A stretch of DNA of 64,000 nucleotides from positions 3,746,611-3,810,610 of the forward strand of contig NC_052477.1 in assembly GCF_009730915.1 (NCBI RefSeq), written 5' to 3'. Position numbers and translations under genes: made by a program. Below the pieces are notes generated by a model. It made no database searches, was not told the DNA's origin, and saw nothing but the letters and a program-made list of their open reading frames with translations. The DNA is from Dioscorea cayenensis subsp. rotundata (lineage: Eukaryota; Streptophyta; Magnoliopsida; Dioscoreales; Dioscoreaceae). Below, one piece after another: positions 24,474-34,800 of the stretch. Positions within the stretch are counted from its first letter, which is position 1. Each line of letters starts with the position of its first letter.

Positions 24474-24725
24474 TTAAGGATGTTTCATGATCTTCCTCCT
24501 CTAGAGAATCCTCCAGCAATTAAGCAATAAGTGAAAAACTTTCTTTTCTTGCCCAAGTTGAAATGCCTGCTTAATTGTTTGCCCGTCATCCACAGCTGGG
24601 GAATCCTCTGCATTTAGGCAATTATGCGGGAATTTCGACTTGGGGAAGAAAAAAATAGTTTAACTTGTTACGTGATTACGGGCGATTGATTCTCAAGATA
24701 AGGAGGATCATGAGACATCCTTTAA
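24474..24725. repeat. 250-nt foldback (MIRNA-like or nested MITE)
   Basis: Arms of about 24474-24592 and 24600-24725 are inverted copies. The base of the stem pairs AAGGATGTTTCATGATCTTC with the reverse complement of GAGGATCATGAGACATCCTT. The upper stem pairs CCCAAGTTGAAATGCCTGC and TTAATTG with the reverse complement of CAATTATGCGGGAATTTCG and ACTTGGGG. The centre is looser. Known miRNA families that I can recall do not match either arm. It is not seen in MULE B. Confidence 0.7.
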
Positions 24726-24973
24726 TATAGAGATGATCTTCAAATTTTTCGTCGACTCCAGTGAATATCATACACAAGCGAGTGATGATGATGAGGAGGA
24801 GGAGGAAGATGAGGGAGCGATGAGAGTGGTTGTCCATGGGAAGGGTTCTTCCTTGTCATTTATGGTGTGAAGTCCACAAGCAGGTTGACGCTTCATATCC
24901 GAGAAAAAAAGGAAAGCGCATGGGACCGGGAGATTGATCGATCATGACGAGCGGGTGTTCGGGATATTTATGT

Positions 24974-25022
24974 TACCGTGCGCAAAAATTAATGCCAGTC
25001 GTTAATTCTTATCGCACGGGAT
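24974..25022. repeat. Short hairpin inside MULE A
   Basis: ACCGTGCGCAAAAATTAATG is followed after a few bases by GTTAATTCTTATCGCACGGG, giving a stem of about 19 bp with two or three mismatches. It lies 40-90 bases outside the second copy of the duplicated transposase 5' region. Confidence 0.6.
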
Positions 25023-25876
25023 ACCATGTCCTGCCACTTGCCACTGCCAACACTTCGGGTTCAAAGCGAAAAAAGATCAATATTTTAGGCGAGACTTTGA
25101 GAATTTACGCGTTAATATGAATAGTTAAACGGTGAAAGATAAATTTAAAGCGGAGGCGACAATTATTAAACAAATTTGTAATATATTTAAACGGATAATA
25201 GCAAAGAGTTAAACGAGTATTTAAAAATATACAACTAGATAACCATAAACGAGAAGAACTTTTGTGACAACTGAACTGGATTTTTCGATGAGGGATTCGA
25301 CAATGGCACATCGTGCGTCTCGACAACAAGATCGACTACATCTCATTTGAAGATGGAGTGCACTTGACAATCCGATGGAAATCAACTTCATTTTACGTTG
25401 GAGAAACCGATTTATATATTTCGGTATGATAAACTTCACCCGGACTCGTTTCTCGAAAACAGATTTACATCTATCATTACCACAAAAACCCTCCATAATA
25501 AACACACAGAATGGTCGAAAATGATAGCGTGAAGAGATTCTCACCAGACACTGAAAACCGCGAGCGAAGTCGAACAAACCAAATGAGGAGAAATGAGGAG
25601 AAGAACAAGATGTAATGCAACTTCAGGCGTTGTCATCGAAAACCAGCGAGAAAACCCTGAAAAGGTTGGACATGATGTGATTTAGCACTTTTTCCCACCA
25701 TTTTCAAGGGCAAAATGAGATTTCTGACATACGGACCCATTTGAAGTGAGCGGTGGGGGTAAAGGGAAGTTAAACACTAACGGAAGGGTCATCGGGTTGT
25801 GTAAAAAGTAGGAGGGGGTTTTTGGGAAGTTTTTGAAAAATTACGATTGGTGAACAGTAATTTTCCTTTGATTATA

Positions 25877-26381
25877 TCTAAAGCAGTAATTATCAACTTA
25901 TCAATTTTGATCTCTTTTATTATAAATCCCAAATATAGTTTTTTTAAAATAAAATATTAATAAATTATGTGAAAATGTATTAAAAATAATATCTCAAACA
26001 AGTGTGTTCTCACTATAATAAAAAATAAAAATTTAAATTTACTTCGAAAATAATAACATAAATACTCGAGATAAAGGAATTCGATGTAAATAGATCAAAG
26101 GTTGATTGACATAAATAAATCACAATTCAACATATTAAATTAGAAAACATTTTTCAAAATTAATAGGCAATTTTCAAAATAATTTAATAGTTTTGACAAA
26201 ATGACTCTAGTACCATTTTGATCAATAAAAACCGCATTTAAGTAATTGTGATAAAAAAAAAACAAATAAAAAACTTCCCATTTGCAAAGAAGCACCCCGA
26301 AAATGGAGAAATTTTTCTTACCACTGGTCAACCCAAGCTCGTCATCCTTCAGCTCCGAAGCTCAGTTCACTCGGAGCATCC
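25877..26381. other. AT-rich 5' flank of the P450 gene
   Basis: The interval between the MULE A target duplication and the P450 start is AT-rich, with no gene recognised. It becomes GC-rich from about 26320. MULE A therefore ends only about 510 bases upstream of the P450 start codon, within its promoter region. Confidence 0.6.
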
Positions 26382-29300
26382 ATGGCTGCTGCTCTCGCCC
26401 TCGCAGCGCTCCTCCCCTTCCTCCTCTACCTCCTTCTCAAACCCATCCACTCCTTCCTATGGCGCCCTTATCGTCTCCACCTCCACTTCCAAGCCCAACG
26501 TGTCCGCGGGCCCTCCTCGCCGTCCTCCTTCCGGCAACGCAAGTGACATCCGTGCGCTGATCGCCAGTGCACAATCCTCCCCGATCCCATCCTTTCACCA
26601 TGACATCGTCTCCCGGGTTGCGCCACACTACCACGCCTGGTCGGCGGCGTACGGAAGGATCTTCGTCTTCTGGTTCGGGTCCAGGCCGAGGGCTGGCCAT
26701 CGGCGATCCAGCGTTGGCTCCGGGCGGTGTTGATGGATTCCAGTGGAGATTTTGAGAAGACGGGGTTCAATCCGGTGTCTAGGCAGTTGTTCGGTGAGGG
26801 TTTGGTGGGGCTGAAGGGACCCAAATGGGTTCAGCACCGCAGGATCGTCTCCCCTGCCTTTCATATGGAGCGAGTCAAGGTTTGTGAGATTCTTGGATTT
26901 CTTCTTCTTTTCTATCTTTTTCATTGCTGTGATTGTTGGGTTCTGTGAAGTTCTATTCATGTATTTATATAGATTCATCGTGTTTCATAATTTTTTCTTT
27001 GTTTTCATTGCATTGAATTGAAAAAATCTAAACATTTAGGAAGACCATGTATTGCAAGAATTAGAATTAGAATTAGAATTTATCAAGCTTGTCTTGCTTA
27101 AATTGCATATGAGTCAGAGATTGAATGGCAACTTCAATTTGCTGATAAATACTTAAAAAGAAATGTATTTATGTTTATTTTTCATTGTCGAAGAGATTTT
27201 TCGTGTCACTGATCTGGTTATGATTTCATTTTAGTGTTGGGTGCCCACAATTGCAGCTTGCACTTTGAAGATGCTAGAGAAGTGGGTGAAGAATGGTGAA
27301 AATAGCTATGAGTTTGAAGTCGATGTGCACAAAGACTTTCACAATTTCACGGCAGATGTCATTTCTCAAGTGGCTTTTGGCAGTAGTTATGATGATGGAA
27401 AGCAAATATTCCAATGGCAAGAGGAGCTAATGTTACTTGTTTCTGTTTCGATAAGAAGCCTGTACATTCCAGCTCTTAGGTAAAACAATCTTTGCTGTGA
27501 TCATGTTGTCATTTTTCTTTTAAATTTCTTGAAGAAATCTCAGCCTTTGATATGTTTGCTCCTTTCTGTTTGATGCCTTCTAGTTTTACATGCTTTTCTT
27601 TTTTTCTTAATTTTTTGAACCATGAACTAGACTTCTAACAAAGCCTACATGAACTTTTTGTGTCTTTCTGTGTTGTCCACCTTATCTGTGCTTTAAGGAT
27701 TGCTTACATCATGTACATCTGAAATCAGCAATCAATGGTAAATGTGAAATTATTTTCAAATCATGAAATTTGGTTCTGCTCACTGTACGTATTGGAAATA
27801 TTAAACCTAATTAAATTGCCGGACAAGTTACAAGTTATGCCTGATTGGGCTGTGCAATCTAGAATTTGATGACTTGTCTATTTTAAAAAAGTCCGATTGA
27901 ATATGGATACTGCAGATTCAAGGATATTATAAGTTTTCAATTCCAAAAAGAAACTAAGTTCTAAGGTTTAAACATCCAATGAAAAGGTGGGAAATGGATC
28001 TTGCACCTTCCACCATATGTTGGCTGACCTTAATGCTGAACTCCCTTTTCTTTTACATCAAGATCATTAAGCTAATTTTACAAGTTCAGCATTCAAATTT
28101 TTTTCTTTATTAACCTTTATCTTTGTAAACATTTCCTTTCTCCCTTTTCATTTTTTAGAAGCCTTGTCTCTTCTTAACTTTCTCTTTTATCTGTTTTCTC
28201 ATCTTCTATTTTTCTTGAGGAATGCTTTTTTACTACCTTCATACTGATTGCCAGTTATTCTTTCATTGTCACTACATGTTATTATTCATAGTACATTAGA
28301 TGGGTTCAATAAAGTTATTGGCAGTAAAGGGTAACGGTAATACTTCAGTTAATTTGGTATCCATGGTTCATTGTTAATATAAATGGATCCCACGTCGCTA
28401 TGGAGAACTTAAAAGTCAAAAACTAGTGGTTTAACTTAAAAAGATATGGAATTGTTGAACTTCTGATTTGTCTCAATATTGTTGTTACTTGTAGTAATTT
28501 GGTGGCTTCATATTCACGATCTGACAGCCATGCTAGGCCCAAGTTATTTTTCGACAAAATGTCATAGAATCACCTCTGAGAGTAGGATGTCTTACTGTGA
28601 CAGGTTTGTGCCAACAAAAAGGAACCGCCGACGCTGGAGCTTAAGTAGGAAAATCAATGAGTCTTTAGAGAACCTGATTCAAGTGAGAGGTAGGGAATGT
28701 GAGAATTCTCAGAACTTACTTGGCCTAATGCTTTCTGCCAATAAGAATGAAGGAGAAGAACAGATTGGGATCAAAGAAATCATAGATGAGTGCAAGACAT
28801 TTTATTTTGCTGGAAAAGAGACCACAGCCAACCTCTTAACTTGGGTCATACTGCTTCTTGCCATGCACCAAGATTGGCAATCAAAGACAAGAGAGGAAGT
28901 CATTTGTGTATGCGGTAGCGAAAACCTTCCAAATGCAGAGGATTTGAGTAAACTAAAATTGGTAAGCCTAGTTTCTTCAAGTTTGTAAATTTTCCCATAA
29001 TGATAACCAGGTGAATTAGATATAACCAAAACTCATGGTGTCAATAAATTTCAGTACTTGATAGAAAACTTGACTATCTTCAACAAAAGGTGCTATATTT
29101 CTATAGGGTTTGTTTTCAATTAATGAGAAACCAAATTTGCAAGCTTTTATATTTCTATAGTTTGTGAATCATTACAAAATCTAGAAAATCATGAGTTAGT
29201 TCAGGACAGTTTCACAGTAAAAATAACAACAACATGAAGTGAGGTATCCGGTGATTGTTTCCAGTATTTTAATTAACTCTTGATAAATAATTAACTGGTA

Positions 29301-29803
29301 TGAGAAATCTCGTCTACATTGTAGAACATTTGTTCTTACCAGTCTATTACTCTGTTATAGTTGATCACATTTTGATTGCCAAACAGTTGGGCATAGTGCT
29401 GAAGGAGACACTCCGGTTATACCCTCCAGCTGTGGCACTAAACAAATTAACTTCAAGAAATGTCAAGCTAGGAAAACTTAATGTCCCTGCAGGAACGCAA
29501 ATATACATTCCTACAATCGCCATTCATCGTGATGCAGACACATGGGGCGCCGATGCAAATGACTTCAATCCATCTAGATTCTCCAAAGCCAATGCTCATT
29601 ATACAGGACTATTCTTCCCCTTCGGACAAGGGCCTATCATATGCGTTGGCCAAAACTTAGCGCTTGTCGAGGCCAAAGTTGCAGTAGCAATGATTCTGCA
29701 GAAATTCAAGTTCAGTGTGTCGCCTTCTTATGTTCATGCTCCAATGTTACTTCTAACTCTGCAACCTCAGTTTGGTGCCCAGGTCCTTTTTAAAAGGATC
29801 TAA
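26382..29803 (+). CDS. Cytochrome P450, CYP72 clan (CYP749/CYP721-like)
   Basis: Four exons: 26382-26879, 27235-27479, 28604-28961 and 29387-29803, with GT-AG introns in phases 0, 2 and 0, giving about 504 aa, the usual length. Plant P450s of this clan oxidise hormones or specialised metabolites at the ER, using a reductase. The N-terminus is a membrane anchor (MAAALALAALLPFLLYLLL) followed by KPIHSFLWRPYR. Exon 1 covers GNASDIRAL, DFEKTGFNPVS and WVQHRRIVSPAFHMERVK. Exon 3 has the I-helix FYFAGKETTANLLTW. Exon 4 has KETLRLYPP (ExxR), NPSRF and the haem loop FFPFGQGPIICVGQN. Exon 1 needs three one-base corrections, each an extra G in a GGG (about 26510, 26688, 26720), to stay in one frame. 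The haem loop has Ile where FxxGxRxCxG has Arg. Subfamily is by recalled similarity to CYP749/721 proteins; CYP709 is the alternative. Confidence 0.85.
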
Positions 29804-30387
29804 AATGTCTTGTAATTTGAATGTAGTGTATATTATTTACTGACCAAGTTCTTGGATGGTTTATTCACCATTTCTCTCTTGTTTGTTTGAATCAGAATTT
29901 TTTTTTTTTGTACTCATGAATTGAACTTTGATAGGAATGAAATTTCAGGATTTGTTATCGATGAATGTCGAATAGGTGATTATTTTTAATAAGATGTTTT
30001 TTAAGTTGATTAACATCTGTTTGTTTATATGATGTGAGTCTTATTCAACATTAGAAATTTTTGAAATCAATTTAGTCATTGCTTGCTTTGCTTTTTAATA
30101 TATAAAGCGAACAAGTTTTATCGGTTCGGGTGGTTAATTAAATTTTAATCCAATCACTTATAACATCTCAAATAATTTAGCTCAAAAGTAAACATCATAA
30201 ACTTCAATACACTAACGCTTCCTCTTTTGATCTAATCTAAAAGATGGCAACTAAAATACTAAAAAAAAAGGGGCACGAGAGTTTTGCTTGGAGGCAAACT
30301 CATACATTTAAGAGTGTAAAAGCAAAAACCATATTGCTTCACTTCTCCCAATCAAACGTGCAAGCAAAACCATTGAAACCATTGCAT

Positions 30388-30419
<32 letters not shown>

Positions 30420-30508
30420 TACATACACAATAACACTCTTGAGAACTCAAAACAAATATACTGAAATAAAAATTGAAGAAGAAGAAGAAGGTGATCACAC
30501 AGATAAGA
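29804..30508. other. P450-DMP intergenic region
   Basis: AT-rich DNA holding the 3' flank of the P450 and the promoter and leader of the DMP gene. An (AT)n tract at 30396-30418 may double as a TATA region about 100 bases upstream of the DMP start. The leader contains GAAGAAGAAGAAG. No other gene is seen. Confidence 0.55.
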
Positions 30509-31839
30509 ATGTCGAAAACTCAAGCGAGTATCGGTGACCTGACATTCAAAGGCTTTGGCGATCTTATTAAGCTTCTTCCGACGGGCACCGTCTTCTTGTT
30601 CCAGTTCTTGAACCCATTGTTGACCAACACCGGCCATTGCCACACATTTAACAAGTACCTCAGTGGTCTGCTTCTCTTTGTTTGCAGCTTCTCTTGTTGT
30701 TTCTCCTCCTTCACTGACAGTTATACAGGTTTGTCATAATACTTGTTATTATATTCAATGGAATTAATAAGTTTAATTTGTAGACGATAACAACATAAGG
30801 CCACCGTCTAGATGGTTAAGCTGTAAAACATTTGAATCTCATACAGGAGATCGATAATTCATTTTCTTCTTAGTTCATAGTTGAAGCGTAAACAGAGACT
30901 ATATATATATATATATATATATGGTGGTTTGTCCATATTGCTAAAAAATAAATAAATAATAGCACGACTAATACAACATAGTATTAGTGGTTGAGTTGCA
31001 CCACAAAATTTTAATTCTGTTTTATATATTAAGATTAGATATATTAAAAGTAATTTGTTGATTTTTATTTTTATTAAAAATAATTTTGTTTTTTCAATTA
31101 TACTGTAATTTGGTAAAAATTCTGTTTACTAGAGTATAAAAAATTTATAAAATTATGTTATATTTAATTATTTTTTTTTATGTTGTACTCCAACCTTATT
31201 TACAAAACAAACATGCGATAAACTATATGCTTCAAATTTTCATGTCTCAAATGGATTTTAATATTAAAAAAAAACAACTTTTATACTACCTGTCTAGTGT
31301 ATTAAAAATTTATAAAGTAATGTTATACTTTAATTACCTTTTTTTATGCTGCACATCTATTTTATTTGTAAAACAAACTAGATAATGACATAGAAAACTG
31401 TGTATTTCAAATTTTCAGGTATTAAACAGACTTTAATATCACATTAGCAGCGAATGATATTTTTTAATTCTACTAATTTTTTTTTTCCCTTCAAAATCTA
31501 TGTATAGGAAGTGATGGAAAAGTATATTATGGCATTGTGACAAAGAAAGGGCTGTGGAGTTTTTCTGATCCAAATGCAAGATCAATTGATCTCTCAAAGT
31601 ACAAACTTAGGTTTGGGGACTTTGTTCACTCATCTTTGGCATTGGTGGTGTTTGCAGTGATAGCTCTTTTGGATAATAATACAGTGTCATGTTTCTACCC
31701 ATCTTTGGAGACAGAGGAGAAGACGTTAATGACCATTTTGCCTACCATTGTTGGTGGCTTGTCTAGCTTTGTTTTCATGCTCTTCCCTAATAATCGCCAT
31801 GGAATTGGCTACCCTGCAACACAGCCTGCCCAGGACTAA
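30509..31839 (+). CDS. DMP (DUF679) membrane protein
   Basis: Two exons, 30509-30728 and 31508-31839, join in phase 1 (ACA G|GA AGT) to give 183 aa. The protein matches the DUF679 DMP family of plant membrane proteins. It starts MSKTQASIGDLTFKGFGDLI, then KLLPTGTVFLFQFLNPLLTN (20-40), a hydrophobic segment at 52-66, TDSYTGSDGKVYYGI (69-83), and two more membrane segments at about 113-128 and 147-166. It ends in a short polar tail. DMPs act in endomembrane or plasma-membrane remodelling during senescence and, in one clade, in gamete fusion (haploid induction in maize and Arabidopsis). I cannot place this copy in a clade. Most family members are intronless, so the 779-base intron is unusual, but the splice sites and the reading frame across them are good. 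Confidence 0.9.
30729..31507 (+). other. Intron of the DMP gene with internal repeats
   Basis: The intron starts GTTTGTC and ends TATAG. It contains an (AT)n tract (30901-30922), a tRNA-like B-box patch (TTTGAATCTCAT at about 30830, downstream of TAGATGGTTAAG), and a tandem duplication of about 165 bp around 31130-31440. Both duplicated units contain AAAATTTATAAA, TTTTTTTATG, ACAAAACAAAC or GTAAAACAAAC, and CAAATTTTCA. It looks assembled from insertions. Confidence 0.65.
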
Positions 31840-34800
31840 TATTTGGATTTATATTTATTGCAAGTCATTTGCTTGATCAACTTGATTTAATAATGTTTTC
31901 ATGTATGCCAAGGGTGTATTTCATGTTGTTTGTATATGGGTCATATATTGGAATTAAGATTTGATAAATATTTGTTTTTGGGTGGTTTGGAGTTCGAATT
32001 TTATGAGTAAAAAAAAAAATAATGAAACTAAATGCTGAGAGAGATTTATTTTATTAAAAAAACTTTTTACTACTTGTCCAGGACTAATTTAGTGTGATGA
32101 CTCCTAAAAATTGATTGATAAAAATTATATATATTTTATTTTGATACTATTAGCGGTAAAGATGTTTGATACAAATTATGTATATTATATGGGTTTGATT
32201 TAACACAAAAATTTAAATTTATTAAATAAAAATTATAAGCTTATACATTCAAATTGACTAATGGGAGACCATTAGTTACTCCAAATTACATGAACATGTT
32301 TGATTTGATTAATTTGTCCAACACTATAGTTGATTTAGATGTATATAGTACATTTGTTTAAGTTTTGAATAAAACATTTGTTTAAGTTGTATTATGAAGA
32401 GTTCAAGATAAACAAAAATGAATTTAATATTAAATGATACATAATGTATAGTAAATACTACTCGATTATTATTAATTTGGCCCCATTGTTTACAAAAATA
32501 TCTAAATAGGGTATGGGTGAGTTCTCTATAAAAGGATTAAACTAACGGAGTAAGCTGTAGTGATTGAAAAATGAGGAATTGCCTAAGAAATTCAAATGTT
32601 AGAAAGTTTGTCTGGTAAGCTTTGAAACTTTCAGGGACTTATAATTAATCTTTCATTATTATTATTATTATTATCAGTTGATTTTATTTATTTGATTTCC
32701 CCAAAACCTTAAAATAATATCTATTGCTAAAATTAATTTTTCTAAATACAAAGATTTGAAAATAAAAATAAGAACAAATTAATTTTGTTTTTTTTTTGTT
32801 TTTGACCCATTAATGTCTCGGGGTTGGATATTGAGAGCTCTATAAGGCCATCTCCAATCTAAAACTTTATATTTGAATCTTCAGCATATAAAAATTCAGC
32901 TTGCTCCTACCGACATCTCTATTTGTGACTCTAAAATAAAATATTCTAAGAATATTCTTCGTACTTTATATATTCCTATCATTAACAAATTTAATCAACT
33001 TTAATTCTTTTTCATTTTTAACCATTAAATTTAAATATTATATTATTTTAAATATGGATTTTATTTTTATATTTATTAAATATAAAATAAAAATAAAAAT
33101 CCAATTGAAAAAAAGACAAAATACAAATATTACATTAATTACTTTATAAAAACATAGCATACAAGGGTTTTTTATTACTGCGCCTTCGCGTAAGAGAGCA
33201 TAACCACTAAAGCAAGGTTAAAGGATAATAAATGGTACTATATATCAAGTGGATGAAGTTCTTGTAGCTAGGCAATGTGGTTCTAAACTTTTAGTGAAAA
33301 TGTTTTGAAACAAATATGGGCCTAATGTATATGAGCCCTCTAACAAGTGGTTTATCCATCTTATCAATACATATATGTTAAAAAAATAATAAAATAATAA
33401 AATAAATTTGAAATAAGAAACTCAAAACAAGTGAGAGAATAAGAAAACATATTTAGAAATAAAGACCAAAAAGGCAGAATTTAATGAAAAATGTGTGTTT
33501 TTAAGAAAAGATAAAGAAAGAAAAATAGATTTGAGACATTCTAGGATTTCATTGCTCTATGGACCAAAGTTTTTCTAACTAGTATTTTTGTAAGTATTTA
33601 TTGATTAATTTTTTATCTTAATTTATTATGATCCATTCTTTTTTTTTAAAAAAATATATGAGTAGCTAACAAAATCATTACTCTCAACAATTATATTATG
33701 ATTTTATAAAGTACTCCGTCCTCTTTTCTTGTCATATTTTTTAAGCTTTTTTTGTTCTTTTTTATTTGTACATTTAAAAATTTATATAATATTAAATATT
33801 GTTTTTTTTTTTTAATTTATCGTTTATATTTAATGTTTTTCTACAACTTATAATAAATTATATTCAACTATATATTTTTCAAAGTATATTTTAAATAAGG
33901 ATAATATTATAAAGTTAATATAAATTTAATAAATTTTAATTATTTTTTTAATTAGTGTGAATTAGATAAAATTGACAAATAAAAAAGAACAGAGAAATAT
34001 TAAATAAATGATATTAATTATACAAGCATGTCATAGAAAAAAAATCGAAATGCTTCTTCATTTTCAGTGAAACATATGATGGTGAAAGACATAAATGATA
34101 ATGAAAATCAAATTAAGAATTAGTATTAATTGTGATGTTGACTTATATAAGAATTTACATTGAGATCATGTTCAGAAACATATACTGTTAAAGCTCGCAA
34201 AAACTTAAATTGGAATATAAAAAATGAAGATTTTGTTTGGGTGTTTTGGTCCACCTGTATTTTTGGGAGGCATGGACTTTAAAGTAATTCAGGGCATATA
34301 TTGAGAGTTCCGTAAAATAGTTATTTTTTTTTCAACAAATGTTACAAAGAGAAACAAACATCCACAAAATCCTTTGGAAATTTCTTTATCCGTAAAACTT
34401 TATTCATGGCATATTATATATAAGTAATACTTTCTTGTGGATGTTAATAGCCTGTTTGTAGAGAAAGCAAAAGTAAGAAAAAAAAAAAAAGCAAAAGAGA
34501 AAAGAGAAAGGCATAAACAACGGTGAAAACAGAGAGTGGACAGCAATAAGATGGAACAGTGACTGAGGGTTATACTTTTCATCCCTTTTTTATTGTTCAT
34601 AGTATTGTTTACCGTATACTTTTGATGTTATTGTGCACACCAATGGATGATCTACAATTGTTGGATTCAAATCCAACAGTTGATATATGGGCGTCCGTTG
34701 TTTATAACACTGTTCATTATATCGTTTGACGTAATGTTTACGATATTATTTATGGTACCGTACACATCAATAAATGATTTACAGTTGTTGGATTCAAATC

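Larger units (their letters stand above)
20930..25640 (-). pseudogene. mudrA-type transposase gene of MULE A
   Basis: On the minus strand, one 5' end near 23414 reads MESFCGITRYNGRE and another near 25496 reads MEGFCGNDRC. The MULE catalytic core is at about 21640-22310: LDGTHLLGMYR (first catalytic Asp), HAASR, YHEIITFV followed by a scrambled SDRS region, WSICFRIAWASTAKE, INKSDMAH, RWGEMYSN and SFNAWIKEARH, ending MVDSI before a splice donor. A downstream exon (20950-21410) gives EDSRNL-like sequence, FIDxYFTVDNYK and a zinc-knuckle remnant. Compared with MULE C, the SWIM zinc-finger segment is missing near 21290-21340. The transposase would cut element ends to mobilise the MULE. Stops and indels break it here. 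Confidence 0.75.
22960..25735. repeat. Duplicated transposase 5' region inside MULE A
   Basis: Segments of about 22960-23640 and 25070-25735 are direct paralogues. Both contain AAAAAGATCAATATTTTA, TACAATGGCACAT or GACAATGGCACAT, GCGTCTCGACAACAAGATC, CATTTGAAGATGGAGTGCA, an ATGGA(G/A) start of the minus-strand gene, and GATGTGATT near the end. MULE B has a single copy (44770-45480). The roughly 1.4 kb between the copies holds a GTTTAA-rich stretch, the foldback and a small hairpin. Confidence 0.75.
16521..25867 (+). mobile_element. MULE A: Mutator-like element with Ulp1 and mudrA-type genes
   Basis: The element is flanked by a perfect 9-bp direct repeat, TTGATTATA, at 16512-16520 and 25868-25876. 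That is the target-duplication length of Mutator elements. It starts GTGGAAATTGCCAAAAAACC; the reverse complement of its right end starts AGGAAAATTACTGTTCACC and continues with CTTCCCAAAAACCCCC. The ends are thus only weakly inverted, as in many non-TIR MULEs. Its left roughly 220 bp match the left ends of MULE B and MULE C. Contents are a plus-strand DUF1985-like/Ulp1 gene and a minus-strand mudrA-type gene, convergent near 20.6-20.95 kb. The right part has an extra 2.1 kb with a second copy of the transposase 5' region and a long foldback. Many frameshifts interrupt both genes. Confidence 0.9.

Noticed and set aside
24474..24725. Naming the foldback as a known miRNA precursor
   Set aside because: Neither arm matches the common plant miRNA families that I could recall (miR156-172, 319, 390-399, 408 and others).
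26437..26978. Minus-strand frames over P450 exon 1
   Set aside because: They are shadows of GC-rich exon 1 and the start of its intron.
26382..29803. Calling the P450 a pseudogene
   Set aside because: All splice sites and motifs are intact; the only frameshifts are three extra G's in GGG runs, which suits consensus error better. The Arg-to-Ile change keeps some doubt.
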